This document shows positions 1-6,718 of a DNA stretch of 64,000 nucleotides, piece after piece. The stretch's first letter is position 1. The number at the start of each line of letters is the position of its first letter. This DNA is from Bradyrhizobium sp. 21. GTDB taxonomy: Bacteria; Pseudomonadota; Alphaproteobacteria; Rhizobiales; Xanthobacteraceae. The DNA lies in the NCBI RefSeq assembly GCF_023073335.1, contig NZ_JADPJG010000028.1:62001-126000 (forward strand), in the 5' to 3' direction. A model generated the notes under the pieces. That model had not been told where the DNA came from and made no database searches. It worked only from the letters and a program-made list of their open reading frames with translations. The translations under genes were made by a program, and so were the position numbers.

Positions 1-191
1 AACACGCCGAAGCGACTTGATTTGACGTTGGCTCCTGCATCGACAGTGGCTGCCGCCAGTCCGAGCTTGAGGAGTTCTCGCACCGCCGCGGCTCGCGTCG
101 GCATGCGATGTTTGAACCGGAAATCGTCCACCGCGGCCAGTTCTTCCGGTGACAGCATGACCTGGAGCCGCTCGGCGCGAAGGTCGTTCAT
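1..191 (-). CDS. Ribbon-helix-helix (CopG/Arc-type) small protein, C-terminus cut by window edge
   Basis: The visible 63 residues start MNDLRAERLQVMLSPEELAA and continue with DDFRFKHRMPTRAAAVRELL, the strand-helix-helix layout of ribbon-helix-helix proteins. These are usually dimeric DNA-binding repressors, often autoregulatory or antitoxin partners. The ATG at 191-189 fits the start of the beta-strand region. The reading frame runs off the window at base 1, so total length and any partner gene are unknown. An 8-bp inverted repeat lies 20-40 bases upstream and is a natural operator candidate. The family is inferred from the sequence pattern; the target is unknown. Confidence 0.6.
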   Translation of the reverse strand, partial: MNDLRAERLQVMLSPEELAAVDDFRFKHRMPTRAAAVRELLKLGLAAATVDAGANVKSSRFGV

Positions 192-211
192 GGTTTCACC
201 CAATATGAGTA

Positions 212-232
212 AGTTGAGTTGTCTACTCAACT
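212..232. promoter_or_regulatory. Inverted repeat upstream of the ribbon-helix-helix gene, candidate operator
   Basis: AGTTGAGT and ACTCAACT form a perfect 8-bp inverted repeat around a 5-base centre (TGTCT). It sits just upstream of the start codon at 191. Ribbon-helix-helix proteins commonly bind such short palindromes in their own promoter, so autoregulation is the simplest reading, but no binding evidence exists in the sequence alone. A second, smaller repeat (AGCTA/TAGCT, 280-296) lies in the same AT-richer spacer. Confidence 0.45.
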
Positions 233-360
233 AACTAACTCGGTTGGGGTTCCGCCAACTGTGGCGGCGGCGCCAAGTGAGCTAAAATATATAGCTAGAT
301 CAATGGGTTAATAAGATGTAGAAGAATCGCGGGGGTGCAGCCGGTCGACTGGAGAGACTC

Positions 361-528
361 ATGACAGAGCAGAACAGATTGCCCTGCACGCTTTTCGAAG
401 AGGCGATGCCCCACAAGTCGCTGCGTCCCAGCCACCGGAAGGTCATGGAGCAGGTCGAGCGCTGGGCCAACAGCACAGGCCTTCAACCGCCCAAATCCCA
501 GCCTCCGGTGCCTGAGAAAGCAGGCTAG
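361..528 (+). CDS. Small hypothetical protein, 55 residues
   Basis: An ATG follows a GGAGAG ribosome-binding site 6 bases upstream. The product begins MTEQNRLPCTLFEEAMPHKS, is hydrophilic, and contains a tryptophan-bearing helix-like stretch (KVMEQVERWANS) before a proline-rich tail. No domain is recognised. It ends at a TAG that overlaps by 4 bases the stop of the convergent membrane-protein gene. The Shine-Dalgarno site and balanced amino-acid composition favour a real gene; function is unknown. Confidence 0.5.
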   Translation: MTEQNRLPCTLFEEAMPHKSLRPSHRKVMEQVERWANSTGLQPPKSQPPVPEKAG

Positions 529-1013
529 GGCTTCGCGAAGGGAGAGGCCTTTGCCGATGGCGTAGAGGCGGATCGGTGTGGTTTGCGGGAGACGATGCGA
601 AGCTTGCGCCTGAGCCACCACGCAAATACGGAGACGGCGGCCCATGCCAGGATGGCCGCGACGAATGCGCCGATCGCGGTTGTCCAAACCAGGGCGCAAA
701 ACACGGCAGCGAACGCTGCGAGACCGATACTTCCAAGGCCGGCGCCCGCAGCATCGAGCGCCGCCGCCTGCTGTCCGCGCCGCCGCCCGCTCAGACCGGC
801 CTTCTCCTTGGCGTGACGCTGGTGGCTTTCGACAAGCGTCGCGCTCGCACAGAAGATGGCTGGAAGCGCGAGAAACAGCCCGCCGACAGAGGGGCCGAAA
901 CGCGAGCCGAGGACTCCCGCGAGCACTGTCGCGAAGCCGCCGAGTCCGAAGCGAACGGCGTATTCGTACCAGCGCGTCTGCTTCAACGCCGATGAAGACA
1001 GTTTGACCAGCAT
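525..1013 (-). CDS. DUF3147-like small membrane protein (second of a pair)
   Basis: A 162-residue protein starting MLVKLSSSALKQTRWYEYAV. Hydrophobic stretches at about residues 22-37 and 45-60 and two more at about 93-112 and 115-134 suggest four membrane segments, followed by a basic cytoplasmic tail. RFGLGGFATVLAG and GGLFLALPAIF resemble DUF3147 membrane proteins; function unknown. Its ATG shares one base with the TGA of the upstream gene (TGATG), showing translational coupling. It is the last gene of a three-gene operon with a PAP2 phosphatase and a second similar membrane protein. Confidence 0.6.
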   Translation of the reverse strand: MLVKLSSSALKQTRWYEYAVRFGLGGFATVLAGVLGSRFGPSVGGLFLALPAIFCASATLVESHQRHAKEKAGLSGRRRGQQAAALDAAGAGLGSIGLAAFAAVFCALVWTTAIGAFVAAILAWAAVSVFAWWLRRKLRIVSRKPHRSASTPSAKASPFAKP

Positions 1014-1360
1014 CAGGCCGCACCTCCGAAGCCCGCGAGCAGACCGAAGGCGACCACGAGCCAAACGCCAAAGGCGAGGATCGTGGCGGGGAGCGCACCG
1101 AGACGAAGCCTCATCAGCAACTGACAGACGGCGAAGCTGTAACAGGCGAGGGCGACCGCGCCATAGATCATCGTTCGGCTTTCGGCCGCGGCATAATGCG
1201 GGCCGTGTTGGACGACGGCGATGCCAAGGGTGGCCAGCGCAACCGACGGCGCCGCGCCCAGAAGCCCGGCAAAGCTCTTCGGCCGAAGCATGTCGCTGAA
1301 AATGGCGAACACGGAGACGATCAGGCCGCCGGCGACGAAGCGCAGCAGATACTCGGTCAT
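1013..1360 (-). CDS. DUF3147-like small membrane protein (first of a pair)
   Basis: A 115-residue, almost wholly hydrophobic protein starting MTEYLLRFVAGGLIVSVFAI with about four membrane segments. It has the same general layout (short N-terminus, RF.AGG segment, LRPKSFAGLLGAAPSVAL loop) as its downstream neighbour, consistent with a heteromeric pair of DUF3147-like proteins. The start ATG overlaps the TGA of the PAP2 gene (ATGA at 1357-1360), so the three genes are very likely co-translated. The biochemical role is unknown; the neighbour suggests envelope lipid or undecaprenyl phosphate metabolism, which is inference only. Confidence 0.6.
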   Translation of the reverse strand: MTEYLLRFVAGGLIVSVFAIFSDMLRPKSFAGLLGAAPSVALATLGIAVVQHGPHYAAAESRTMIYGAVALACYSFAVCQLLMRLRLGALPATILAFGVWLVVAFGLLAGFGGAA

Positions 1361-1941
1361 GGCGGCCCCCGCCGGTTTTCGCTCCCGCCCCGCGATCCGC
1401 TGAGCGTCCATGGCCGCAACAGCCTCTCCACGGCCGCGCCAAGCGCGAAGCCCGCGACCACGTCGCTCGCCCAATGCGCGAGCACCGCAATCCGTGTCAG
1501 CGACAGCGCGACGGCAACCGTGCGCACCAACCGACGCGGCGTCTTCGGCAGCAAGCCCGCCGCGGATGCAAGTGCGCCCATATGAACCGCGTGGCCGGAA
1601 GGGAAAGCGTCACGCGCCCGCCCTGAGATCGGAACTCCATGCCGGTGCCCGCGCAGGGTCAGCCGGTCTGGCCTGATCTGATTGAACACGGATTTCAGGA
1701 GATGAGGCAAAACGGCAGTCGCTATCGAAACAGCGAGAACGTGGTTTGCAACGGGCCGCTGTTGCGGATGCCGAAGATGAGCATAGAGCCACCCCGCTGC
1801 GGCCAGCCCGAGCAGCACGTGCTCGTCGGCAGCCCAAGTCACCACCTGTGCTGTGTGCTCCAGTCCTGAGTTGGTGTTCTCCGCGATCTCGCTTGCGAGC
1901 GCTGTATCGATAGGGGTGGGTTTTACTGTTACGAAAGCCAT
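1357..1941 (-). CDS. PAP2-family membrane phosphatase
   Basis: A 194-residue integral membrane protein carrying the three PAP2 signature blocks: KSVFNQIRPDR (K-x6-RP), PSGHAVHMG (PSGH) and SLTRIAVLAHWASDV (SR-x5-H-x3-D-like, here TR). Family members dephosphorylate lipid phosphates such as undecaprenyl diphosphate or phosphatidic acid at the outer face of the inner membrane. The ATG at 1941 is chosen; an in-frame TTG one codon earlier is possible. It heads the operon with the two small membrane proteins. One deviation is Thr for the usual Ser in block 3, which is tolerated in the family. Confidence 0.85.
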   Translation of the reverse strand: MAFVTVKPTPIDTALASEIAENTNSGLEHTAQVVTWAADEHVLLGLAAAGWLYAHLRHPQQRPVANHVLAVSIATAVLPHLLKSVFNQIRPDRLTLRGHRHGVPISGRARDAFPSGHAVHMGALASAAGLLPKTPRRLVRTVAVALSLTRIAVLAHWASDVVAGFALGAAVERLLRPWTLSGSRGGSENRRGPP

Positions 1942-2047
1942 CAAACTGCCATCAGCGAGATATTCTCCATGACAGTTTTATAAATTTTATATGACAGTGA
2001 TGGTTCCTGCGCTTCCGTCTCTACCGGCCCGCCCCGACGCTGCAGCG

Positions 2048-3049
2048 CTACGGCTGTCCCGAACCTCCGGCGGCGCCATAGACTTGGCCGGTCGCATAGC
2101 TCGCGTCGGTCGCGGCAAGCTGCACATAGATCGAAGCCAGCTCGACGGGCTGGCCGGGGCGGCCGAGCGGTGTCATGCCGCCGAACTTCTCGAGCTTCTC
2201 CATCGTGGCGCCGCCGGAGACCTGGAGTGGCGTCCAGATCGGTCCCGGAGCGACGCCGTTGACACGAATGCCCTTCGAGGCGAGCTGCTTCGCCAGCGAT
2301 TTCACATAGTTCATCGTCGCCGCCTTGGTCTGCGCATAATCGTAGAGGTCGGCTGAGGGATCGTAAGCCTGCTCGGACGTGGTGCCGATGATGCAGGAGC
2401 CGGGCTTGAGATACGGCAGCGCAGCCTTGATGATCCAGAACGGCGCGTAGATGTTGGTTTTCATCGTTGCGTCGAAGTCTTCCGATGAGACGTCGAGAAT
2501 GGAGGCACGTGTCTGTTGCCGGGCCGCGTTGTTGACGATGATGTCGAGGCCGCCGAGGCCCTGCGCGGCCTGTTCGACCAGCTTCCCGCAGAAGGCTTCC
2601 TCCCTGAGGTCGCCCGAGATCGCAAGTCCGGTACGCCCTTCCTTCTGGATCAGCGCGATGACCTCCTGCGCATCCGGCTCTTCCTCCGCCAGATAGTTGA
2701 TGGCGACGTCGGCACCTTCGCGCGCGTAGGCAATCGCGGCGGCGCGGCCCATGCCGGAATCGCCGCCCGTGATCAGCGCCTTGCGACCGGCGAGGCGGCC
2801 GGAGCCCTTGTAGCTGGTCTCGCCGTGGTCCGGACGGGGCTCCATCTTGCCGGCGAGGCCAGGCCAAGGCTGCGACTGCTTCTTGAATGGCGGCTTCGGA
2901 TAGCGGCTGACGGGATCGACCAGTTTCTGCTCGGCCATGGACGTGTTTCCTTTCGCTGTCGAAGAAGCCAGCGAAGCAGCCGCGAGCGTTGCGCTTGCCG
3001 CTTGGACGACGTGCCGGCGGGATACTGAAGACTTGTCTTGATGCGTCAT
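2048..3049 (-). CDS. Tat-exported short-chain dehydrogenase/reductase (YhdF/YdaD-type)
   Basis: A 333-residue protein. The N-terminus has SRRHVVQAASATLAAASLA, a twin-arginine-like signal, then a linker and a classical SDR fold: cofactor motif TGGDSGMGRAAA (TGxxxGxG) near residue 94, NNAA near 172, and the catalytic YDYAQTK (Y-x3-K) near 240. It belongs to the long-N-terminal SDRs related to Bacillus general stress protein 39, which reduce unknown carbonyls with NAD(P)H. An internal Met (MAEQKLVDP, residue 38) would give a cytosolic form without the signal, so localisation is open. It lies downstream of the DUF4142 gene but beyond a terminator, so it probably has its own promoter. Confidence 0.82.
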   Translation of the reverse strand: MTHQDKSSVSRRHVVQAASATLAAASLASSTAKGNTSMAEQKLVDPVSRYPKPPFKKQSQPWPGLAGKMEPRPDHGETSYKGSGRLAGRKALITGGDSGMGRAAAIAYAREGADVAINYLAEEEPDAQEVIALIQKEGRTGLAISGDLREEAFCGKLVEQAAQGLGGLDIIVNNAARQQTRASILDVSSEDFDATMKTNIYAPFWIIKAALPYLKPGSCIIGTTSEQAYDPSADLYDYAQTKAATMNYVKSLAKQLASKGIRVNGVAPGPIWTPLQVSGGATMEKLEKFGGMTPLGRPGQPVELASIYVQLAATDASYATGQVYGAAGGSGQP

Positions 3050-3097
3050 GAGAGCCTCCGCGATTTTGCGATCTCAATGCGCGGAGAGAAGCATCGT

Positions 3098-3132
3098 TGC
3101 AAAACGAGGACGCCGGCGTGGCCGGCGTCCTC
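3098..3132 (-). terminator. Rho-independent terminator after the DUF4142 gene
   Basis: On the minus strand an 11-bp GC-rich stem (GAGGACGCCGG / CCGGCGTCCTC) with a 5-base loop is followed by GTTTTG. It begins 10 bases after the stop codon of the DUF4142 gene and ends before the SDR gene. Confidence 0.8.
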
Positions 3133-3142
3133 GGAAGACGTT

Positions 3143-3697
3143 TTACTTGGCGGACTGACCGACGCTCGGCGCCTTGCCGAGCTCCTTGGCCATGTCGAGG
3201 TGATGCTTGAGCGCCGGCAGCGTCTTGCCGGCCCAGTCCTTTAGCTCGGAATTATCGCCTCCCTTGGCATAGCGTTCGAACAGGGACACGGCGTCCTCGT
3301 GAGCGCTGACCTGATAGGAATTGTAGTCCGAGCTGAAGTCCTTGCCGTTCGCGCCCTTGAGCTTGTCGAGCTTGCTCTGGTGCGAGCTGTCGAGTGCTGT
3401 CGGGAGGGTTGCCTGCACCTTGCCGCCGCTGACAAGGCCCTTCAGTTCACCGCTGGTCTTGGTGTGGTCGCTCACCATCTGCTGCGCGAAAGTCTTCTCC
3501 TGCGCGTTGCCCTTCTGCTCGGCGAGCTTGCTCGATTCGATCTCGAACATGTCGCTGATGGCGACCTCCTTGACGAAGTCGGCCGTCGCAGGCGCGACGC
3601 CGAGCGCCGAGTTGACGCCGGTCTTCTCGCCAAGCGACTGCGCGAAGACGGGGCCCGCGAGAAGCACGCAGGCGGCTGCGATAATCATTCGTTTCAT
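3143..3697 (-). CDS. DUF4142 exported protein
   Basis: A 184-residue protein with a clean signal peptide (MKRMIIAAACVLLAGPVFA, cut before QSLGEK). The mature part is helical: TADFVKEVAISDMFEIESSKLA near residue 40 and FAQQMVSDHTK near 70 are the hallmark of DUF4142, a ferritin-like four-helix bundle found in periplasmic proteins of stress-resistant bacteria. Its biochemical role is not established. The start at 3697 is fixed by the signal peptide. A GGAAC-N16-TGTT promoter-like pair lies 57-81 bases upstream, and a strong terminator follows. Confidence 0.85.
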   Translation of the reverse strand: MKRMIIAAACVLLAGPVFAQSLGEKTGVNSALGVAPATADFVKEVAISDMFEIESSKLAEQKGNAQEKTFAQQMVSDHTKTSGELKGLVSGGKVQATLPTALDSSHQSKLDKLKGANGKDFSSDYNSYQVSAHEDAVSLFERYAKGGDNSELKDWAGKTLPALKHHLDMAKELGKAPSVGQSAK

Positions 3698-3753
3698 GGT
3701 CAGGTGCCTCCGATTGAGCGCGCAGCCTCTCGCCGCGCGACGTTGCGCCGACC

Positions 3754-3778
3754 AACACGCCGCGGGGGACGAGGTTCC
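3754..3778 (-). promoter_or_regulatory. Candidate general-stress (EcfG) promoter of the DUF4142 gene
   Basis: On the minus strand GGAAC (3778-3774), a 16-base spacer and TGTT (3757-3754) match the alphaproteobacterial EcfG consensus GGAAC-N16/17-CGTT with one mismatch. Placement relative to the start codon at 3697 is suitable. Confidence 0.45.
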
Positions 3779-3784
3779 TAACGG

Positions 3785-4012
3785 CTAATCTGCGGGACGC
3801 CGCCCGGTGCGCGGATTGATGGGATCGGTCGGCTGGCGCCGGAGCCGTTCGGGCAGAAACGGTTCGGTCGGCACGGCCGTGGCCTCGGAACGCACGTCTG
3901 CATGGCGTTGTGCACGTTCATGCGGCGTCCGGTTGTCGTTGATCTGCCGCTTCACATCGAGGCCATCGACGGGATCGTTGACGCCGTTCTGGATATCGCG
4001 GAAATCGCTCAT
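3785..4012 (-). CDS. Small hydrophilic hypothetical protein, 75 residues
   Basis: The protein starts MSDFRDIQNGVNDPVDGLDV and is rich in Arg, Asp and Pro with no hydrophobic segment; it is probably disordered. It is preceded by a GGTGAACC ribosome-binding site immediately after the TGA of the pyruvate oxidase-like gene, with only 8 bases between the two genes, so they are almost certainly co-transcribed. No domain is recognised. Confidence 0.6.
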   Translation of the reverse strand: MSDFRDIQNGVNDPVDGLDVKRQINDNRTPHERAQRHADVRSEATAVPTEPFLPERLRRQPTDPINPRTGRRPAD

Positions 4013-4020
4013 GGTTCACC

Positions 4021-5808
4021 TCATTCCTTTCCAGGCAGGATCTTTTCCAACATTTGCCGTGCCGCGCCCTTGATCATTCCGCTCTCGTTAGGATCGCCCT
4101 TGATCAGGGCGAGCGAGAAATTCTTGGCTTGCTGCAAGGTGATGTGCGGCGGCAGCGGCGGCACCTCGGGGTCGGTCTTCACCTCCAGCACCACCGGCAT
4201 CGCGCTCGCCAGCGCCCGCTCCCAGGCCGAGCCCAGCAACTGCGGGCTGTCGACGTAGATGCCGGAGAGGCCGATCAACTCGGCAAAGCGCGAATAGGAC
4301 ACGTTTGGGATACGCTGCGATGCCTCGAATTTTGGATCGCCGTTGATGATGCGTTGCTCCCAGGTCACCTGGTTGAGGTCTTCGTTGTTGAAGACGCAGA
4401 CGATGAAGCGGGGGTCCGTCCAGTCGCGCCAGTACTTCGCGGCGGTAATCAACTCGGCCATGTTGTTCATCTGCATCGCGCCGTCGCCGACGAGTGCAAT
4501 CACGGGGCGGTCGGGATGGGCATATTTCGCGGCGAGCGCATAGGGCACCGCGGCGCCCATCGAGGCGAGGCCGCCGGAGAGCGAGGCCGTCATGCCGCGG
4601 CGCATCTTCAGGTCCCGTGCGAACCAGTTGGCGCAGGAGCCGGAATCGCTGGTGATGATGGCGCGGTCAGGCAGGCGCGGAGACAGCTCCCAGGCGACGA
4701 GCTGCGGATTCACCGGTGCTGCGGGCTGATGGGCGCGGTCATCCAGCGTCTTCCACCATTTCGCGACGTCGTCCGCGATACCTTGGCGCCAGGCGCCGTC
4801 GCTGTTGGGTTTCAGTCGCGGCAGCAGGGCGCGTAGCGTCTCGGCGGCGTCGCCGATGAGACCGACCTCCATGGGAAAGCGGATCGACATCATGCTGGCG
4901 TCGATGTCGATCTGCACGCCGCGCGCCGCCCCTTCCTTCGGCAGGAACTCCGAATAGGGAAAGGCCGAGCCGACCATCAGCAGCGTGTCGCATTCCATCA
5001 TCATGTTGTAGCTGGGCTCGGTGCCGAGCAGGCCGATCGAGCCGGTGACCCAGGGCAGGTCGTCGGGTAGCGCAGCCTTGCCGAGCAGTGCTTTGGCGCA
5101 GCCGGCTGACAGCCGGTCGGCGACCGCGATCACCTCCTCGGTGGCATGAAGCGCGCCCGCGCCGATGAGCATCGCGACCTTCTTGCCGGCGTTGAGAACT
5201 TCGGCGGCACGGTCGAGGTCAGCGTCACGAGGCTTGATGCTGGGAGCGCTATAGCCGATGCCCGAGTGCAGGGTGCCATGAGCGCGCGGCGGCTCCTCGT
5301 AGGGCTCCTCCTGGATATCATTGGGCAGGATGATCACCGTTGGCGTCCGCCGGGCCAGCGCGATCCGGATCGATCGATCAATCAGATGCCGGATCTGCGC
5401 TGGCGAGGACGCCTGCATGACATAGGCGCCAGCCACATCCTTGAACATCGAGACGAGATCGAGTTCCTGCTGATAGTGCCCGCCCAAGGCATTGCGTGCC
5501 TGCTGACCGACGATCGCGAGCACCGGCTGGTGATCGAGCAGCGCATCGTAGAGCCCCGTGATCAGATGCGAGGCGCCGGGACCTGAAGTTGCGATGCAGA
5601 CTCCGAGCTGGCCCGAGAATTTCGCATAGGCGGTCGCCATGAAGGCGGCCATCTCCTCATGCCGTGCCTGGACAAAGCCGATCTTGCCCTCAGCACGTTG
5701 AAGGGCCCCGAATACGCCGTTGATGCCGTCGCCGGGATAGCCAAAGAGGTGGCGCACACCCCATTGATGGAGACGCTGAACGATGAAGTCGGAGACGGTC
5801 TGGGACAT
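4021..5808 (-). CDS. Thiamine diphosphate enzyme, pyruvate oxidase / pyruvate:quinone dehydrogenase-like
   Basis: A 595-residue protein with the three-domain layout of ThDP enzymes: N-terminal pyrimidine-binding domain with the catalytic Glu (QARHEEMAAF, about residue 51), central domain, and C-terminal diphosphate-binding domain with GDGAMQMNN and, about 25 residues later, FNNEDLN (the GDG...NN motif). Length and motifs fit the PoxB/YdaP group, which decarboxylates pyruvate to acetate with electron transfer to quinone or oxygen. Substrate is not proven; acetolactate synthase relatives are the main alternative. An EcfG-like promoter lies upstream, and PoxB-type enzymes are often stationary-phase induced. 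It leads a two-gene operon. Confidence 0.75.
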   Translation of the reverse strand: MSQTVSDFIVQRLHQWGVRHLFGYPGDGINGVFGALQRAEGKIGFVQARHEEMAAFMATAYAKFSGQLGVCIATSGPGASHLITGLYDALLDHQPVLAIVGQQARNALGGHYQQELDLVSMFKDVAGAYVMQASSPAQIRHLIDRSIRIALARRTPTVIILPNDIQEEPYEEPPRAHGTLHSGIGYSAPSIKPRDADLDRAAEVLNAGKKVAMLIGAGALHATEEVIAVADRLSAGCAKALLGKAALPDDLPWVTGSIGLLGTEPSYNMMMECDTLLMVGSAFPYSEFLPKEGAARGVQIDIDASMMSIRFPMEVGLIGDAAETLRALLPRLKPNSDGAWRQGIADDVAKWWKTLDDRAHQPAAPVNPQLVAWELSPRLPDRAIITSDSGSCANWFARDLKMRRGMTASLSGGLASMGAAVPYALAAKYAHPDRPVIALVGDGAMQMNNMAELITAAKYWRDWTDPRFIVCVFNNEDLNQVTWEQRIINGDPKFEASQRIPNVSYSRFAELIGLSGIYVDSPQLLGSAWERALASAMPVVLEVKTDPEVPPLPPHITLQQAKNFSLALIKGDPNESGMIKGAARQMLEKILPGKE

Positions 5809-5861
5809 CGTGGGCCGCTCTTCGTTTCCGGAGACTGGAGTTGGGGAACTGAAGTTGAGAG

Positions 5862-5886
5862 AACCGCCTGTTTCAGGCGATGTTCC
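5862..5886 (-). promoter_or_regulatory. Candidate EcfG-type promoter for the pyruvate oxidase-like gene
   Basis: On the minus strand GGAAC (5886-5882), 16 bases, then GGTT (5865-5862), one base off the GGAAC-N16/17-CGTT general stress consensus and about 55 bases upstream of the start codon. Confidence 0.45.
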
Positions 5887-5907
5887 TCAACTCGCGCGGA
5901 ACAAGCT

Positions 5908-5933
5908 GGAACGATCACTCACTTATCCGGGTT
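5908..5933 (+). promoter_or_regulatory. Candidate EcfG-type promoter for the PRC-barrel gene
   Basis: GGAAC (5908-5912), 17 bases, then GGTT (5930-5933), about 30 bases before the ATG at 5964. A second GGAAC sits 10 bases upstream (5898-5902). It is divergent from, and close to, the matching site for the pyruvate oxidase-like gene. Confidence 0.4.
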
Positions 5934-5963
5934 GTCTCCACACTGGCTGAGTGGAGAATTGAG

Positions 5964-6338
5964 ATGTTGAATCAAGGCGAACTGGACCAAAACGAGATGG
6001 GCCGTTTGATCGGCAGCGACAAGGTCGAGGGAACATCGGTCTATGGCGCCGATCGCAGCAAGATCGGCTCGATCGAGCGTGTGATGATCGACAAGGTCAG
6101 CGGCAAGGTGTCCTACGCCGTGCTCGGCTTCGGCGGTTTCCTGGGCCTCGGCAACGACCATTATCCGCTGCCGTGGCAATCGCTGAAATACGACACGGAG
6201 CTTGGCGGTTATGTCACCGGCATTACCACCAAGGAACTGGAAGGCGCGCCGAAATACGGCGAACGGAGTGATTGGAACTGGGGTGATGACGCCGCAGTTC
6301 GCGGCATCAACTCCTACTACGGCGTCCCCTTCGCTTAG
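5964..6338 (+). CDS. PRC-barrel domain protein
   Basis: A 124-residue protein. The core (GRLIGSDKVEGTSVYGADRS, then IGSIERVMIDKVSGKVSYAVL) is a PRC-barrel, a small beta-barrel shared by RimM and photosynthetic reaction-centre H subunits and frequent in rhizobial stress genes; it usually mediates protein contacts. The C-terminal part (ELEGAPKYGERSDWNW) is typical of the free-standing alphaproteobacterial type. The ATG at 5964 follows a GGAG site; a longer reading frame from 5880 would run through the candidate promoter and is rejected. The 52-residue gene follows 23 bases later. Confidence 0.8.
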   Translation: MLNQGELDQNEMGRLIGSDKVEGTSVYGADRSKIGSIERVMIDKVSGKVSYAVLGFGGFLGLGNDHYPLPWQSLKYDTELGGYVTGITTKELEGAPKYGERSDWNWGDDAAVRGINSYYGVPFA

Positions 6339-6361
6339 GGGTTTCACGGAAAGGGAGTTCA

Positions 6362-6520
6362 ATGAGCAAGGAAAGGCCGAACGACGATCCCCGGCAGCAG
6401 AGCGACTGGGGTTCGCACAAACAGACGGACAAGCCCTGGAAGGGCAATCCGGAGAAGGACCAGGGATCGGACGAGGTAAAGCCCGATCTCGAAAAATGGC
6501 ATGAAACCAATACGCACTGA
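6362..6520 (+). CDS. Small hydrophilic protein, 52 residues
   Basis: An ATG preceded by AAGGGAG at a good distance opens a frame beginning MSKERPNDDPRQQSDWGSHK and containing KPWKGNPEKDQ and a C-terminal KWHETNTH. The product is highly charged, lacks Cys, and has no membrane segment; intrinsically disordered stress-associated proteins look like this. It sits between the PRC-barrel gene and a strong terminator and so is the last gene of that operon. Function is unknown. Confidence 0.65.
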   Translation: MSKERPNDDPRQQSDWGSHKQTDKPWKGNPEKDQGSDEVKPDLEKWHETNTH

Positions 6521-6550
6521 GCAAAGTGCACGATACGGAATGCGAGATGA

Positions 6551-6581
6551 GCGCGGCACGCACGGTGCCGCGCTTTTTTTT
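6551..6581 (+). terminator. Rho-independent terminator of the PRC-barrel operon
   Basis: A perfect 9-bp stem (GCGCGGCAC / GTGCCGCGC) with a 5-base loop is followed by eight T residues. Confidence 0.93.
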
Positions 6582-6623
6582 GAGGCAGTGCAATCACGAT
6601 GACGGTCTGGCTGTCGGAAGGCC

Positions 6624-6648
6624 GGAACCATGCCCGGGGGCTGTCGTT
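6624..6648 (+). promoter_or_regulatory. Consensus EcfG-type general stress promoter upstream of emrA
   Basis: GGAAC (6624-6628), exactly 16 bases, CGTT (6645-6648): a full match to the alphaproteobacterial general stress consensus. It lies about 70 bases upstream of the GTG at 6719 and inside the longer open frame that starts at 6599, which argues for the shorter emrA start. Confidence 0.6.
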
Positions 6649-6718
6649 GGGCTCGCGGCGCGCGGGCCGGCCTTGGCCGCTCCGCCGCCGTTTTTTAGTC
6701 TCGGGAAAGGTGGTCGCC

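Noticed and set aside
295..1490. Long minus-strand frames from 295 and from 525 to 1490.
   Set aside because: Arg-rich shadows. Only the part from ATG 1013 of the second one is a real membrane protein.
6599..6718. A longer emrA start at ATG 6599.
   Set aside because: It would place the first 40 codons across a consensus promoter (6624-6648) and lacks a Shine-Dalgarno site, whereas GTG 6719 has GGGAAAGG at the right distance.
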